Part shown: positions 7,905 to 17,512 of the stretch, one piece after another
How positions within the stretch are numbered: position 1 is the stretch's first letter
Layout: each line of letters opens with the position of its first letter
NCBI GenBank assembly: GCA_964537285.1
Contig: CAZHZT010000008.1
Coordinates: 1 to 64,000, forward strand
DNA from: CAZHZT01 sp964537285
Lineage (GTDB): Bacteria > Bacteroidota > Bacteroidia > Chitinophagales > Saprospiraceae
DNA length: 64,000 nt
Direction of reading: 5' to 3'
Program-made: the position numbers and the translations under genes
Notes under the pieces: model-generated
What the model saw: only the letters and a program-made list of their open reading frames with translations
Told to the model about the DNA's origin: nothing
The model's database searches: none

Positions 7905-9188
7905 TCACACTGCCACTTCCTCATACAAAGGATAAACACTCATCTTTTCATTTACTTTCGCCTTGATGTCCCTTTGCAAGTCTTCGTTTTCGATATCATT
8001 GATAATGCCATCTATCCATTCGACGATCTGTACGCAATCCTCTTCCTTCAGGCCTCTGGTTGTTATAGCAGCTGTTCCAATACGAATTCCGGAAGTTACG
8101 AAAGGCGTTTCGGTATCGAAAGGGACCATGTTTTTGTTCAGTGTAATATCTGCCATACCGAGGGCCTTTTCTGCTTGTTTGCCGGTTACCCCTTTTGAGC
8201 GTAAGTCGATAAGCATTAAGTGGTTGTCTGTTCCTCCGGATATGATTTTATATTCCTTTTTCACCAAAGCATCGGCCATAGCCTGAGCATTTTTGACTAC
8301 TTGCTTCACATAAGTCTTGAACTCCGGCTGGAGCGCTTCGTGGAAGGCTACTGCTTTACCGGCAATTACATGCTCCAAAGGTCCCCCCTGCATTCCTGGA
8401 AAGACCCCGGAATTGAGGATTGCCGACATTTTTATTGGGTTCCCCTTTCTGGTTTTTAGTCCCCAGGGATTTTCAAAGTTCTGCCCCATCATGATAATCC
8501 CCCCGCGTGGACCTCTTAAAGTCTTATGAGTTGTAGAAGTAATGATATGGCAAAACGGAACCGGGTCATTTAATTCTCCGGCAGCAATTAAGCCGGAAGG
8601 GTGGGCAATATCAGCAAGTAGCAAGGCCCCAACTTCATCGGCAATCTGGCGGAATCGCTGATAATCCCAGTCTCTGGAATAGGCAGAGGCACCACAAATA
8701 ATCAATTTGGGTTGTGCTCTGCGGGCAATGATCTCCACCTTGTCCATGTCAATCAATCCTGTATCTTCTTCTACTCCGTAAAAAACAGGGCGATATACCT
8801 TTCCGGAAAAGTTTACAGGAGACCCATGCGTGAGGTGCCCGCCATGAGAGAGGTCAAATCCCATGATCGTGTCTCCTGGTTCTAAAATGGCGAGAAAAAC
8901 AGCCGCATTAGCCTGAGCTCCTGAATGGGGTTGAACATTCGCATAGGATGCGCCAAAAAGCTCTTTAAGGCGATCAATTGCAAGTTGTTCTACTTTGTCA
9001 ATCACCTCGCATCCTCCGTAATAGCGTTTTCCGGGATATCCCTCTGCATATTTATTGGTTAGGCAACTTCCCACAGCTTCCATAACCGCCGGGCTAGCAA
9101 AATTTTCGGAAGCAATAAGTTCTGCACCTCTACGCTGCCGTTCTAATTCTTCTTGTATATAGCCAAATGCCAAAGTATCTCTAGTCAT
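7905..9188 (-). CDS. glyA: Serine hydroxymethyltransferase
   Basis: PLP enzyme of 427 aa that interconverts serine and glycine while loading one-carbon units onto tetrahydrofolate. Family marks are RYYGGCEVIDKVEQLA, LADIAHPSGLIAAG and the PLP-lysine motif TSTTHKTLRGPRGG. The length matches bacterial GlyA. The start MTRDTLAFGYIQEELERQR fits homologues. Single gene on the minus strand; the 150 bp upstream hold nothing I can name. Confidence 0.97.
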   Translation of the reverse strand: MTRDTLAFGYIQEELERQRRGAELIASENFASPAVMEAVGSCLTNKYAEGYPGKRYYGGCEVIDKVEQLAIDRLKELFGASYANVQPHSGAQANAAVFLAILEPGDTIMGFDLSHGGHLTHGSPVNFSGKVYRPVFYGVEEDTGLIDMDKVEIIARRAQPKLIICGASAYSRDWDYQRFRQIADEVGALLLADIAHPSGLIAAGELNDPVPFCHIITSTTHKTLRGPRGGIIMMGQNFENPWGLKTRKGNPIKMSAILNSGVFPGMQGGPLEHVIAGKAVAFHEALQPEFKTYVKQVVKNAQAMADALVKKEYKIISGGTDNHLMLIDLRSKGVTGKQAEKALGMADITLNKNMVPFDTETPFVTSGIRIGTAAITTRGLKEEDCVQIVEWIDGIINDIENEDLQRDIKAKVNEKMSVYPLYEEVAV

Positions 9189-9338
9189 ATTATCTATGGA
9201 TTTTCAGTTAAATAATATTTTTAAATCGTTATAGTCTTCACATGATGCCATTATTATTGGCTGGAGCTTACCTTTGAGTTTTTATGCCAGCTTAAAGATA
9301 AGCTTCTGATCAGTAAAAATGGCATAATGGAGATTAGT

Positions 9339-10628
9339 TTACCTATTCTTTACTATTGACTTTAGTCGATCAAATAATCGGTCTGCCAGGCTTCTCTTTG
9401 CCGTTTGTACTTTCGCCATCCCTTCCATATCAACTCTAAAGGAGGGCCTTTTCCCGTAAGAAGTACTTAGCCCGTCGGGAAGTAAGATATCAATTTCCCG
9501 ATAATCCCCTGCAGAAACCAACGCAATTTTATTTACGATTCCTTTTATTATTCCAAACTCCTTACTCGGCAGATCGCTTAGATGAATATTTGCTACTTGC
9601 CCCTCTTTTAGTTTCCCTGAATTACGGGCAAACAAACGACCTTTTGCTATTATATTTGAATCCTTCTTCAAAGGCAATAAGCTCATCAATTGCTCGCCTT
9701 CATGAAAGTAATCGCCCTCCCGGATATCCTTTAAATAGGCGATCTGCCCCGGCCTGGGAGCTAAAACCAGGTGCTTTAGTTGCCATTCCTGGATTTCTCC
9801 GGTTAACTGAAGTGCTTTCTCTTTTATTTGTAAAAAGTACTTTTGACCTTGATCGGTCAGGGACTCCTTGAGGTCCAGTACTTCAATGGTTATTTCTTCT
9901 ATTCTAACATTATTATTCAGGATATCTATATTGATTGCTTCTTGCTGGCGCCTGTATTGCAGGAAATTGATCTCGGCTCGTTCTTTTTCCAGCATGGTAA
10001 TGGCTGCTTCATTCCCCAATGCTTGCATTCGGGTAAGTTCTTTGAGGGCAAGGTCAGCAATCAGGCTCATTACTTTTTCCTGCTCCCTGAGCGTTTTGTT
10101 CAATGATTCAATATGCCCTATCTGTCGCTCCAGAGATTGGATTTTCTGGAAGGAAGTGTTGCGTTCTTTAAAAAAATTATACTGCTGTATGGCCTGGTTG
10201 AGGGCGCTGTAGGATACTTCCAGGCGTCCAAGTTTTTTGAAAAGGGGAAATTCTATGTATTTGCCAATGCCCAAATCGGCATCTAATAATTTATTAAGGA
10301 CTATTTGAAGGGAGTCTACCTGAGCTAGATCTACTTCACTCCCCATAAAAGCAATACGTTGATTTTTTTCTACAAAGTCTTTATTCTCAACCCAGAGAAC
10401 CGATATCTTTCCTGAAGTATTGGCTCTTAAATCAGTTTCTCCTGCTTTGTAAGTTAACCGTATAGGCACCACCACCACATCTGAATAGCGGATAAGAAAT
10501 GTACTCCCAACAGCAGCTAATAGCAACAGAAGGATTAAGCCCAGCCCCAGCCCGGTGAACTTAAATCTCGTAGGAGGTAGTTGTTGTTCTACCTGGCTTT
10601 GTATTTCTTTAATGCGATTTAATTCCAT
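9339..10628 (-). CDS. HlyD-family membrane fusion protein
   Basis: Protein of 429 aa: a short cytosolic lead, one membrane helix at about residues 27-48, a beta region with a biotinyl-lipoyl-like half (ADLRANTSGKISVLW), a long coiled coil at about 130-275, then the returning beta half (LAPRPGQIAYLKDIREGDYFHEGEQLMSLLP). This is the periplasmic adaptor of type I secretion or peptide-exporting ABC systems. The ABC partner usually encoded alongside is absent: the neighbours are glyA and, divergently across 57 bp, a GSCFA gene. Substrate unknown. Confidence 0.88.
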   Translation of the reverse strand: MELNRIKEIQSQVEQQLPPTRFKFTGLGLGLILLLLLAAVGSTFLIRYSDVVVVPIRLTYKAGETDLRANTSGKISVLWVENKDFVEKNQRIAFMGSEVDLAQVDSLQIVLNKLLDADLGIGKYIEFPLFKKLGRLEVSYSALNQAIQQYNFFKERNTSFQKIQSLERQIGHIESLNKTLREQEKVMSLIADLALKELTRMQALGNEAAITMLEKERAEINFLQYRRQQEAINIDILNNNVRIEEITIEVLDLKESLTDQGQKYFLQIKEKALQLTGEIQEWQLKHLVLAPRPGQIAYLKDIREGDYFHEGEQLMSLLPLKKDSNIIAKGRLFARNSGKLKEGQVANIHLSDLPSKEFGIIKGIVNKIALVSAGDYREIDILLPDGLSTSYGKRPSFRVDMEGMAKVQTAKRSLADRLFDRLKSIVKNR

Positions 10629-10685
10629 CCATTTGCTTATTTTGGTTCTTAATATTGTTCAGGTGCTTATTAAAAATAAATATTT

Positions 10686-11678
10686 ATGGATTCATTTAGA
10701 ACCGAATTGCCAATAATCAAGTCAAGTATTGAAATAAATCATCAGAAAAGTATTTTTTCTAGTGGTTCATGTTTCGCAGAGCATATTGGCGAAAGGCTAA
10801 AAATCAATAAGTTTTCTACCTTGATTAATCCTTTTGGAATCGTTTACAACCCTTACTCCTTATTTGAAGGAATAGACAGGCTCTTGAATAACAAAATATT
10901 TGAATCCAATGAAGTTTTACAATACGAAGATAAATGGCTTAGTTTCATGCATCACGGGCGTTTCTCCGGACATGACAGAGACGTAACTATACAACAAATA
11001 AATGACTCCTTTGACAAAGGCCAAAAACATCTTCATACCGCAGATATCATAATCATTACTTTAGGTAGTGCATTTGTATACGAATATATAGAAACCAGGC
11101 AAATTGTTGCCAATTGCCATAAAATTCCGGCAAAGGCCTTTAAGAAGCGCCTTCTTTTGGTTGAGGAAATAGTTGGCAAGGCCGATGAAGTATTTATGGA
11201 TTTGTTTAATACAAAACCAAATGCGGAGATAATCATTAGCGTTAGTCCGGTTCGGCATATCCGGGATGGAATAATTGAAAATCAACGCAGTAAGGCAACA
11301 CTCATCCTTGCTGCACATGAAATATGTGAAAAGTGGAAACAAGTACACTATTTTCCTGCTTACGAATTATTGTTGGACGACCTCCGGGATTACCGGTTCT
11401 ACGCAGATGATATGGTTCATCCTTCTGCTAAGGCTGTTGACTATATTTGGGAATATTTCGTAAAAGCTTACTTTGGTGAAGAACCAAGAGAAGTGCTTGA
11501 GATACTGGATAAAATCCGCAGAGCTGCTGCGCATAGACCTTTTGCACCTAAGAGCAATAAGCATCAAAACTTTCTGACAAAACAGCTAGAACTAATAGAT
11601 AGGGTGGTAAAAGAAAGGCCTTATCTTAACCTAGAAAGGGAAAAAGAAATGTTTCAGAATCAAATGGGAAGTATTTGA
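10686..11678 (+). CDS. GSCFA domain protein
   Basis: Protein of 330 aa with FSSGSCFAEHIG near residue 27, the motif that names the GSCFA family, followed by INPFGIVYNPYSL, IITLGSAFVYE, SVSPVRHIRDG and the closing YADDMVHPSAKAVDYIWE. These blocks resemble SGNH/GDSL-like hydrolases, with Ser in GSCF and the late D-x-x-H as possible catalytic residues; that role is inference. Divergent from the HlyD gene and convergent with the ribosomal operon. Confidence 0.93.
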   Translation: MDSFRTELPIIKSSIEINHQKSIFSSGSCFAEHIGERLKINKFSTLINPFGIVYNPYSLFEGIDRLLNNKIFESNEVLQYEDKWLSFMHHGRFSGHDRDVTIQQINDSFDKGQKHLHTADIIIITLGSAFVYEYIETRQIVANCHKIPAKAFKKRLLLVEEIVGKADEVFMDLFNTKPNAEIIISVSPVRHIRDGIIENQRSKATLILAAHEICEKWKQVHYFPAYELLLDDLRDYRFYADDMVHPSAKAVDYIWEYFVKAYFGEEPREVLEILDKIRRAAAHRPFAPKSNKHQNFLTKQLELIDRVVKERPYLNLEREKEMFQNQMGSI

Positions 11679-11732
11679 TTGATAGAAGGAGCTATCTGGA
11701 AAGCACTACTTTTCGGATAACTCCTCCTATCA
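11674..11732. terminator. Hairpin between GSCFA gene and rplI
   Basis: Imperfect inverted repeat with ATTGATAGAAGGAGCTATC on the left and GGATAACTCCTCCTATCAAT on the right. It overlaps the GSCFA stop and precedes the end of rplI, so it can serve both strands. Confidence 0.65.
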
Positions 11733-11753
11733 ATGAGAAGTAAACTTGAAGTT

Positions 11754-12200
11754 TTACTCAGCTACCACTTCGAAGGCTACCTCCGGCTTAACTTCGGGAT
11801 GAAGGTTAAGAACTGCAGTATAAGTGCCCAGATCTTTAATTTCTTCGGGCAGCTCAATTTTACGCCTTTCGATATCAATATTAAGCTGTTCTGCCAAGGC
11901 TGCGGCTACTTGTACATTGGTGACGCTACCAAAGATTTTTCCACTTTGGCCGGCTTTCATACCGATTTTAAGCGTTTTACCTTCGAGCTGTGTAGCGATC
12001 GTTTTAAACTCTTCTAATACTTTTTCAAGTTCCTGCTGCTCTTTTTGCTTGATTGCATCTAACTTTTTTCTATTCGTTTCATTAGCAATAATAGCAATGC
12101 CTTGAGGAATGAGGTAGTTGCGGCCATAACCATTTTTAACGGTTACAATTTCGTGTTTGGCCCCAACTTTATCGAGATCTTTTAATAAAATAATATCCAT
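11754..12200 (-). CDS. rplI: 50S ribosomal protein L9
   Basis: Ribosomal protein of 148 aa that binds domain V of 23S rRNA through its N-terminal domain. The sequence opens MDIILLKDLDKVGAKHEIVTVKNGYGRNYLIPQG, the L9 signature, followed by the long connecting helix (about 42-75) and the C-terminal domain. Last gene of the rpsF-rpsR-rplI operon, 33 bp after rpsR. Confidence 0.98.
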   Translation of the reverse strand: MDIILLKDLDKVGAKHEIVTVKNGYGRNYLIPQGIAIIANETNRKKLDAIKQKEQQELEKVLEEFKTIATQLEGKTLKIGMKAGQSGKIFGSVTNVQVAAALAEQLNIDIERRKIELPEEIKDLGTYTAVLNLHPEVKPEVAFEVVAE

Positions 12201-12233
12201 TGTGAAATAGTTGATCGTTAGAAAAAGGGGCGG

Positions 12234-12500
12234 TTATTTCAATAAATCAGTTACGTAAGGCAACATAGCCAAGTGGCGTGCTCTTTTGATAGCTGTTGAT
12301 ATTTTACGCTGATATTTCAGAGAGTTTCCAGTGATTCGACGTGGAAGGATTTTACCCTGCTCATTAACAAATTGCACGAGGAAGTCTGGGTTTTTATAAT
12401 CGATGTACTTGATGCCGTATTTACGGAAACGGCAGTATTTTTTGCGGTTTTGACCGATTTTTGGATTGCTTAAGAATTTTATATCGTCTCTAGAAGCCAT
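12234..12500 (-). CDS. rpsR: 30S ribosomal protein S18
   Basis: Ribosomal protein of 88 aa that pairs with S6 on the platform of the small subunit. It contains the S18 core FVNEQGKILPRRITGNSLKYQRKISTAIKRARHLAMLPYV. Middle gene of the operon, 24 bp after rpsF. No ssb gene stands between rpsF and rpsR. Confidence 0.98.
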   Translation of the reverse strand: MASRDDIKFLSNPKIGQNRKKYCRFRKYGIKYIDYKNPDFLVQFVNEQGKILPRRITGNSLKYQRKISTAIKRARHLAMLPYVTDLLK

Positions 12501-12524
12501 GATTTTTCTTTTTAAAGGTTAAGA

Positions 12525-13088
12525 CTATTCTTTGCTGTCATTCTGATCAGAAGAATCATTTGGCTGATCCTTAGGAGATTCTTCTTGAGCATTAGAATTA
12601 GCTGGAGGTTGGTTTCTGTTCCTGTCCTGGGGTTTATTCCTATCCTGGTTTCTATTGTTATCCTGGCGGTTTCTCGAATTATCCCGTCTGTCGCGATTTC
12701 CTCTTCGATCGTCTTTGTTTTCTACTTCAGCATTTGCTTCTTCCTGTTTTTTCTTCTTACCCACACCGGCACGTTTGTCCGCGTTATATTTAACGCCATA
12801 TTTATCCAACTTTACAGAGAGGAAGCGAACGATGCGTTCATCCCGACGGAGAGCCAGTTCAAGTTTGGAAATAATTTCTCCGGTAGGCACTTCGAATTCG
12901 ATGCAATAATAGATACCAGAGTTTCTTTGTTTGATAGGATAAGCCAGTTGGCGTAATCCCATCTCATCTACATGTACTATGTTACAGCCTTCTTGTTGTA
13001 ACATATCTACGTAGGTTTGAGCTGCCGCTTTGATTTCATCGCCCGACAGCACTGGATCGACGATGAACGTAATTTCGTAATTGCGCAT
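12525..13088 (-). CDS. rpsF: 30S ribosomal protein S6 with long disordered tail
   Basis: The first 110 residues are ordinary S6 (MRNYEITFIVDP, then RQLAYPIKQRNSGIYYCIEF, then RDERIVRFLSVKLDKYGVKYN). A tail of about 70 residues follows, made almost only of Asn, Arg, Asp, Gln, Lys and Glu. S6 proteins often carry acidic tails, but this length is large (187 aa against about 110-140 usual). First gene of the operon; its promoter is listed separately. Confidence 0.96.
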   Translation of the reverse strand: MRNYEITFIVDPVLSGDEIKAAAQTYVDMLQQEGCNIVHVDEMGLRQLAYPIKQRNSGIYYCIEFEVPTGEIISKLELALRRDERIVRFLSVKLDKYGVKYNADKRAGVGKKKKQEEANAEVENKDDRRGNRDRRDNSRNRQDNNRNQDRNKPQDRNRNQPPANSNAQEESPKDQPNDSSDQNDSKE

Positions 13089-13132
13089 TGAAGCAATTTT
13101 AAATAATAGTTAACAATAAAATAAAACGGGTG

Positions 13133-13164
13133 CAAAAGTAGTGAAAATAAAATGTTTTTCCAAA
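13133..13164 (-). promoter_or_regulatory. Bacteroidota-type promoter of rpsF operon
   Basis: On the minus strand TTTG, a 20-bp spacer, then TACTTTTG, which matches the TTTG / TAnnTTTG consensus of the Bacteroidota main sigma factor. The -7 box lies 45 bp before the rpsF start. Confidence 0.75.
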
Positions 13165-13178
13165 AATTATCCTCGTCT

Positions 13179-13259
13179 TTAGGCTGGTTTTCATTGAAAA
13201 GGCGCTCCTTTTTGAATTTTATTCAAAAAGGAGTGCCTTTTCAATGAAAACCAGCCTAA
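13179..13259. terminator. Long hairpin, 39-bp arms
   Basis: Nearly perfect palindrome with arms TTAGGCTGGTTTTCATTGAA... and a TTT loop; the single mismatch would pair as G-U in RNA. It lies directly after the 101-aa gene (minus strand) and upstream of the rpsF promoter. Confidence 0.75.
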
Positions 13260-13266
13260 CAAGGGC

Positions 13267-13572
13267 CTATTCTTTTTCCTCTCTTCTTTCGCGTTCAGGA
13301 TAAAAAGGCATGTTTCCCATGCGGGAGTTTTCAATGGCTTTAAGCGCAATTTCTTTGACTTGGCTGCCGGAATGGTCGGCTTTTGCCGTCAAGTCATTGA
13401 TCAACTGATTTTGTTCGCTAACCTTCTGAACCATTGATTTTTGCTTCTCAATTTCTTTTTGAAGCTTAGTGTTCTGTAGTTTTTCTTGTTGAAACCCCTT
13501 GACCAGGTCCTGATAAGCTTTTATTATTTCAGCTTTTGTATTCGAAGAGCTTATTTTTTTCGGGCTTTCCAT
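13267..13572 (-). CDS. Small coiled-coil protein
   Basis: Protein of 101 aa, not recognised. Residues 12-70 are a charged heptad-like helix (KAYQDLVKGFQQEKLQNTKL and so on) predicted as coiled coil; the end is basic and acidic (YPERERREEKE). No signal peptide. It lies between gldN and the ribosomal operon on the same strand, separated from both by hairpins, so it is probably its own transcript. Codon use looks like that of a real gene. Confidence 0.7.
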   Translation of the reverse strand: MESPKKISSSNTKAEIIKAYQDLVKGFQQEKLQNTKLQKEIEKQKSMVQKVSEQNQLINDLTAKADHSGSQVKEIALKAIENSRMGNMPFYPERERREEKE

Positions 13573-13606
13573 TTTATTGATTTAAAAAGTTGACAATTAG
13601 ATTATT

Positions 13607-13652
13607 ACCACAAAAGCCACTAAGAATTTATAATTCTTAGTGGCTTTTGTGG
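13607..13652. terminator. Hairpin downstream of gldN
   Basis: Perfect palindrome (ACCACAAAAGCCACTAAGAA arms, short AT loop) 77 bp after the end of gldN. Likely terminator at the 3' end of the gld genes, or a two-way element. Confidence 0.65.
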
Positions 13653-13728
13653 TTGCCTTAACTTGAAATGGTACAGGCAATAATATCTTTTTAGCTACTA
13701 ATTCCGAGTTTCGATGAATAATTAATTA

Positions 13729-14607
13729 TTAATAGCTCCAAAGGTCATGTTCCCAGTTAAAGATGTCTTGTCTGATCTTGTCAGCATCCAGTAATAGGTC
13801 CAAGCCAGAGAGGTAATCCTCCAGACGGCGACCCTTCACGTCATTTTCTTTGTAGATATAGCTGGAGAAGAACCGCATTTCAAACAAATCTTCCCAGGTA
13901 TAAGGGCTTGCATCATTACCTTCATTGTAAACATTGTGGCGAGCCAGTTTCTCGCGGCACTCTGGGTAGTAAATCCAGAACAAAGCTTGCTCATACTTGA
14001 ATTCACCAGTTGTTTTATCAACAATGTCTCTGTAAGGAGCAATCCCTAAGATGCGAACTTGCAGGGTAGAAGTTTCTTCATCAAAGAACCAACGTTCCTT
14101 TACACGGTATCTTTTCACGTCCTCGGCATCCATGTCGTTTCTTACAACCTCGATTTTTTCCTCGTACGTTTCAGGATCAAAGGTTACGATCGTATCCGTA
14201 CTCGCTAATTTAGCTGCTACCTCACTAGGTCTTAGTGGTTGCTTGAAAGAATCATCGACAAAGGCGCGAATGGATCCATCTTCCACACCTGAAAGGATAA
14301 CAGTGAACAGAGGTTCTTCTGGATATCCGAAAGGCAGGTTCATTTTTTCTCTGGTGTCAATAATACGCCAGATTTTCTTTTCCCAGAAAATATCCGCTTC
14401 GCGGATAGGTTGATAGGGAAGTACTCGGCTATCGTTCGTTAAATTTCTTTCAACGATATCATCAAGAGGCGGTACCGTATCGAAAGGGATAGCTTCGCTG
14501 GATTCAGTTTTTCCCGAAGGAGTAGGGTTCTGCGCAAATACTGCGACAGAAGACATTAAAAAAGCCGCTATTAGAAACAGGCTTAATTTTTTGAAATCAA
14601 TCATCAT
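13729..14607 (-). CDS. gldN: T9SS / gliding protein GldN (PorN)
   Basis: Periplasmic protein of 292 aa that joins lipoprotein GldK in the ring under the outer membrane of the type IX secretion system. It has a signal peptide (about 1-25, ending VFAQ) and the GldN core IREADIFWEKKIWRIIDTREKMNLPFGYP followed by ...VTFDPETYEEK. The C-terminal ENDVKGRRLEDYLSGLDLLLDADKIRQDIFNWEHDLWSY is typical. Last gene of the set; 270 bp with a family A palindrome separate it from gldM. Confidence 0.95.
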   Translation of the reverse strand: MMIDFKKLSLFLIAAFLMSSVAVFAQNPTPSGKTESSEAIPFDTVPPLDDIVERNLTNDSRVLPYQPIREADIFWEKKIWRIIDTREKMNLPFGYPEEPLFTVILSGVEDGSIRAFVDDSFKQPLRPSEVAAKLASTDTIVTFDPETYEEKIEVVRNDMDAEDVKRYRVKERWFFDEETSTLQVRILGIAPYRDIVDKTTGEFKYEQALFWIYYPECREKLARHNVYNEGNDASPYTWEDLFEMRFFSSYIYKENDVKGRRLEDYLSGLDLLLDADKIRQDIFNWEHDLWSY

Positions 14608-14760
14608 GACTATTAAATAGTTTAGGGTTTCAAACGGTCAACAATATCCTATGTGCGTAATAACGGAATAACATTCCAAATATTCTGCAAAATAGGCAAA
14701 TAGAGTTTTAAAAACTAAAAAATGACGCTTAGCTTTTATTTTTTAACATCTTATCTCTTT

Positions 14761-14808
14761 TATCAAACATGAGTCATCCCGAATTTTCGGGATGACTCAT
14801 GTTTGATA
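14761..14808. repeat. Family A palindrome, copy 4, between gldM and gldN
   Basis: The longest family A copy: arms TATCAAACATGAGTCATCCC with complement. It stands inside what is normally a tight operon. Confidence 0.85.
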
Positions 14809-14877
14809 ACCTGTTTTTCTTTTTATCAATCAAGAGAAAACAATATAAGCAGATTAACAGAACTACAATTACTGATA

Positions 14878-16539
14878 TTATTTAATCTTGAATACCATAG
14901 AGTTAATTCTACGCGTTGCAACATCACCAGGGCATTGAGCTCTTACCTCATCAATAAAGTATGTGTCACCTGGTACAGCCATTTGAACCAAACGTTTCGC
15001 TTCTCCATTGAAAGCAGGGCCATTATTAGTGGCTGATTGAGGATCACTTCTTCTAGCTACACGAGTCATTTCAAAGCGGCTGATTTTACATTTTGCATCA
15101 AAGTCGAAGCTCTCAAGCAGTGCGAAAATACCTCTTTGAGCCTTGAACTCACCATTCCCCATTAAACCACCATCCACTTTCTTAGTAGGGTTCAAGCTGG
15201 AAACCGGATCCGGAATACGCTTAACACGGAACTGCTTTTGGTCTTTTAATGGGCCGGCAGAAACACGTATTCTACAATCTTGAGTTGGCTTGGTTACTTT
15301 TACATTGTAAGAACCACTACCTTGTTTAGTGATAGTACCTCCACCGCCGTCAATTGATACCTTCAGGTCGTTAGAAGAAACACCCGCTGCAGAGACAGCC
15401 ACAGGGTTATCTACACCAATATAGAATACATTCATTTTTTCAGCAGAAACCGTTACAGAGCGCTCACCTACTTCGTAAGTAAATTCTGCATCCCCTTCGG
15501 TTTCTTTACCCGTAAGTGGGTTGCGAACACGTGCTTTCAGAGAAAGTTTTTTAGCCCCTACAGAAGAGGTGCTTGCTTTATATTCAGCCTTACCTTCTTC
15601 ATTAACGGTTAATTTGTTACCGTTAACATAGATACCAATATCCTCAGGGTTAATCTGAGTACTATAAGTACCTACAGAAATTTCAGCTTCAAAAGGTTCG
15701 CCTTTGATTACGTAAGCTTTTTTAGCCGATACTACCGGGAAGAAAGCATCGAATTCGATTTGACGACCACCAGCAAGCTCGGCCATATTGTTTACTAAAG
15801 CAGCTTCAGAACTTTTGGCATCTGACTGCATTTGGCTCATTAGTGGTAGTACTGCCGCCAATGGCATCTGACGGAATTTAAAGTCAGCCCAGCTTTTTTT
15901 ATCTTTAGTATTTCTCCAGGTTTCGTCATCAATCGAAAGAGTCATGTTTTTCTCCATGCTTTCGATTCTTTGACGGATTTGATCTTCAGTTAAGTCGAAA
16001 GCTCTTTTAGGATTATCTTCACTTTCAGCTAAAGCCTTATTGAACAGATCCGTGTAACGCTTGATCATGTTATCCTTTGCTTCAATAAGTCTGGCCTTTA
16101 GTTCTTCTCCTTTGCCTTCATCTACCAACATTCTTGTGGTGATGTCCTTATTTTTCTTGCCTTTAGGAACTTTTTTACCATAGCTAATTGCATAATCCTT
16201 TTCATTCACTTCACCATCAGGTGTTCCGGCGGCGTCAATAAGTTCATCGCGTAGTTCATCGATATATTCATTAAAATCTTTGACATAGCTTCTCACATCC
16301 TCAACAGCCCCTTCAATGGGTTTAAATTTTGCTTTGGATTCATCTTCGAGCAGTTTTTTCAGCCCCTTTACGGTTTGATCCAGCTGTGAATCTACAGTTT
16401 TGATACTCTCTTTATTACCTTTATCCAGGGTAAAGAAAGCGTTCATCACCTCTGCAGAAACGTTAAGTGCGAGCAGCGCCGTGAGTACCAGATACATCAG
16501 GTTGATCATGAGCTGCCGCGGTTCCTTTGGAATTGACAT
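14878..16539 (-). CDS. gldM: T9SS / gliding motor protein GldM (PorM)
   Basis: Inner-membrane protein of 553 aa whose single N-terminal helix (about 15-33, within RQLMINLMYLVLTALLALNV) pairs with GldL in the proton-driven motor, while the long periplasmic part spans toward the GldK/GldN ring. The order is the usual one: helix, helical bundle to about 230, then stacked beta domains (FFPVVSAKKAYVIKGEPFEA, then SVSAEKMNVFYIGVDNPVAV). Length close to the family norm of about 515. gldL lies 94 bp upstream on the same strand. Confidence 0.97.
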   Translation of the reverse strand: MSIPKEPRQLMINLMYLVLTALLALNVSAEVMNAFFTLDKGNKESIKTVDSQLDQTVKGLKKLLEDESKAKFKPIEGAVEDVRSYVKDFNEYIDELRDELIDAAGTPDGEVNEKDYAISYGKKVPKGKKNKDITTRMLVDEGKGEELKARLIEAKDNMIKRYTDLFNKALAESEDNPKRAFDLTEDQIRQRIESMEKNMTLSIDDETWRNTKDKKSWADFKFRQMPLAAVLPLMSQMQSDAKSSEAALVNNMAELAGGRQIEFDAFFPVVSAKKAYVIKGEPFEAEISVGTYSTQINPEDIGIYVNGNKLTVNEEGKAEYKASTSSVGAKKLSLKARVRNPLTGKETEGDAEFTYEVGERSVTVSAEKMNVFYIGVDNPVAVSAAGVSSNDLKVSIDGGGGTITKQGSGSYNVKVTKPTQDCRIRVSAGPLKDQKQFRVKRIPDPVSSLNPTKKVDGGLMGNGEFKAQRGIFALLESFDFDAKCKISRFEMTRVARRSDPQSATNNGPAFNGEAKRLVQMAVPGDTYFIDEVRAQCPGDVATRRINSMVFKIK

Positions 16540-16633
16540 ATTATTTTAATATTTATTTTGTTCGAAATTTAGATTCTTTGCAGTAACTGTTTATTGGAAA
16601 CCTCCAATAAACAATTATTGAAGATTTGATGAA

Positions 16634-17233
16634 TTACTTACCGATGTTAGCCATCGCGTTCAACATGTTTCCGTAGACGGAATTCAGAGAACTTAGATTG
16701 TTGTTTAATGCAGACAACTGATCCTTGTAAGCTTTTGTATCTTCCAAAGAATCGTTCAAATCAGCCATGGCTTCATTCATGCGTGTGTAGAAATTACTCA
16801 TTGTACGAAGCTGCTCGCTTGTTCCTGAGAAATCTACTTCTTGCAATGCTTTAAGAGAACCCAAGCTCTTTGACATAGACTGAAGCTCAGACAACATTCC
16901 GCTCAACTGTTGGTCTACTACTTCGCCATTAAGAGGTGTCGCTTTAGGGCCGAAGTCATTATCTGTTGCAGGGCCTTCAGTAAGAGGAGAGATTTTTGAT
17001 GAATACTTATCCAGGCCTGGATATAATTTTTCCCAATAGTAATCTTTTTCAGGGCCTATAAGACCTAAGAAAAGGAATATACCTGCTTCAACACTCAATC
17101 CGATGATTAACATCTCACTCGCACCTTCCCAGCTTTCCAGCTTAAACAGGGCACCCATCAATACTACAGAAGCACCAACACCAATAAACAGGTTTTTAAT
17201 GTATTTGAACGTTTTTGACTTAAGAAAACTCAT
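16634..17233 (-). CDS. gldL: T9SS / gliding motor protein GldL (PorL)
   Basis: Inner-membrane protein of 199 aa with two helices (about 13-32 and 41-59). Glu49 lies in the second helix (IGLSVEAGIFLFLGL), the position known in GldL to be essential for proton flow. A cytosolic tail with PEKDYYWEKLYPGLD and coiled coil follows. It forms the stator-like motor with GldM. The gap to gldK upstream is 668 bp and contains a family C element, so gldL likely has its own promoter or reads through. Confidence 0.97.
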   Translation of the reverse strand: MSFLKSKTFKYIKNLFIGVGASVVLMGALFKLESWEGASEMLIIGLSVEAGIFLFLGLIGPEKDYYWEKLYPGLDKYSSKISPLTEGPATDNDFGPKATPLNGEVVDQQLSGMLSELQSMSKSLGSLKALQEVDFSGTSEQLRTMSNFYTRMNEAMADLNDSLEDTKAYKDQLSALNNNLSSLNSVYGNMLNAMANIGK

Positions 17234-17512
17234 TTTAAAAAGTAATTTTTGTAGTTAAGTAATTTTTATTGTAGAGTCAACTATAAAGGCCAGCCTTTTA
17301 ATGTAGGGCCTTTTTCGTGGAATACGGTTACATAACGGCAAGGAGCTGAAAAGTAACACGCATTTAATTTTTTTATTTGAAATTTGCATGAGAATATAGC
17401 CTTAGATATGCTTACGCGCAATTTTTATTTGAGGTGAGGCTGGAAGACGAAATTTTTATGAATCTTTTCATGAAAAAGAACTGAAATAGCAAATAAATTT
17501 TTTTTACCTTGG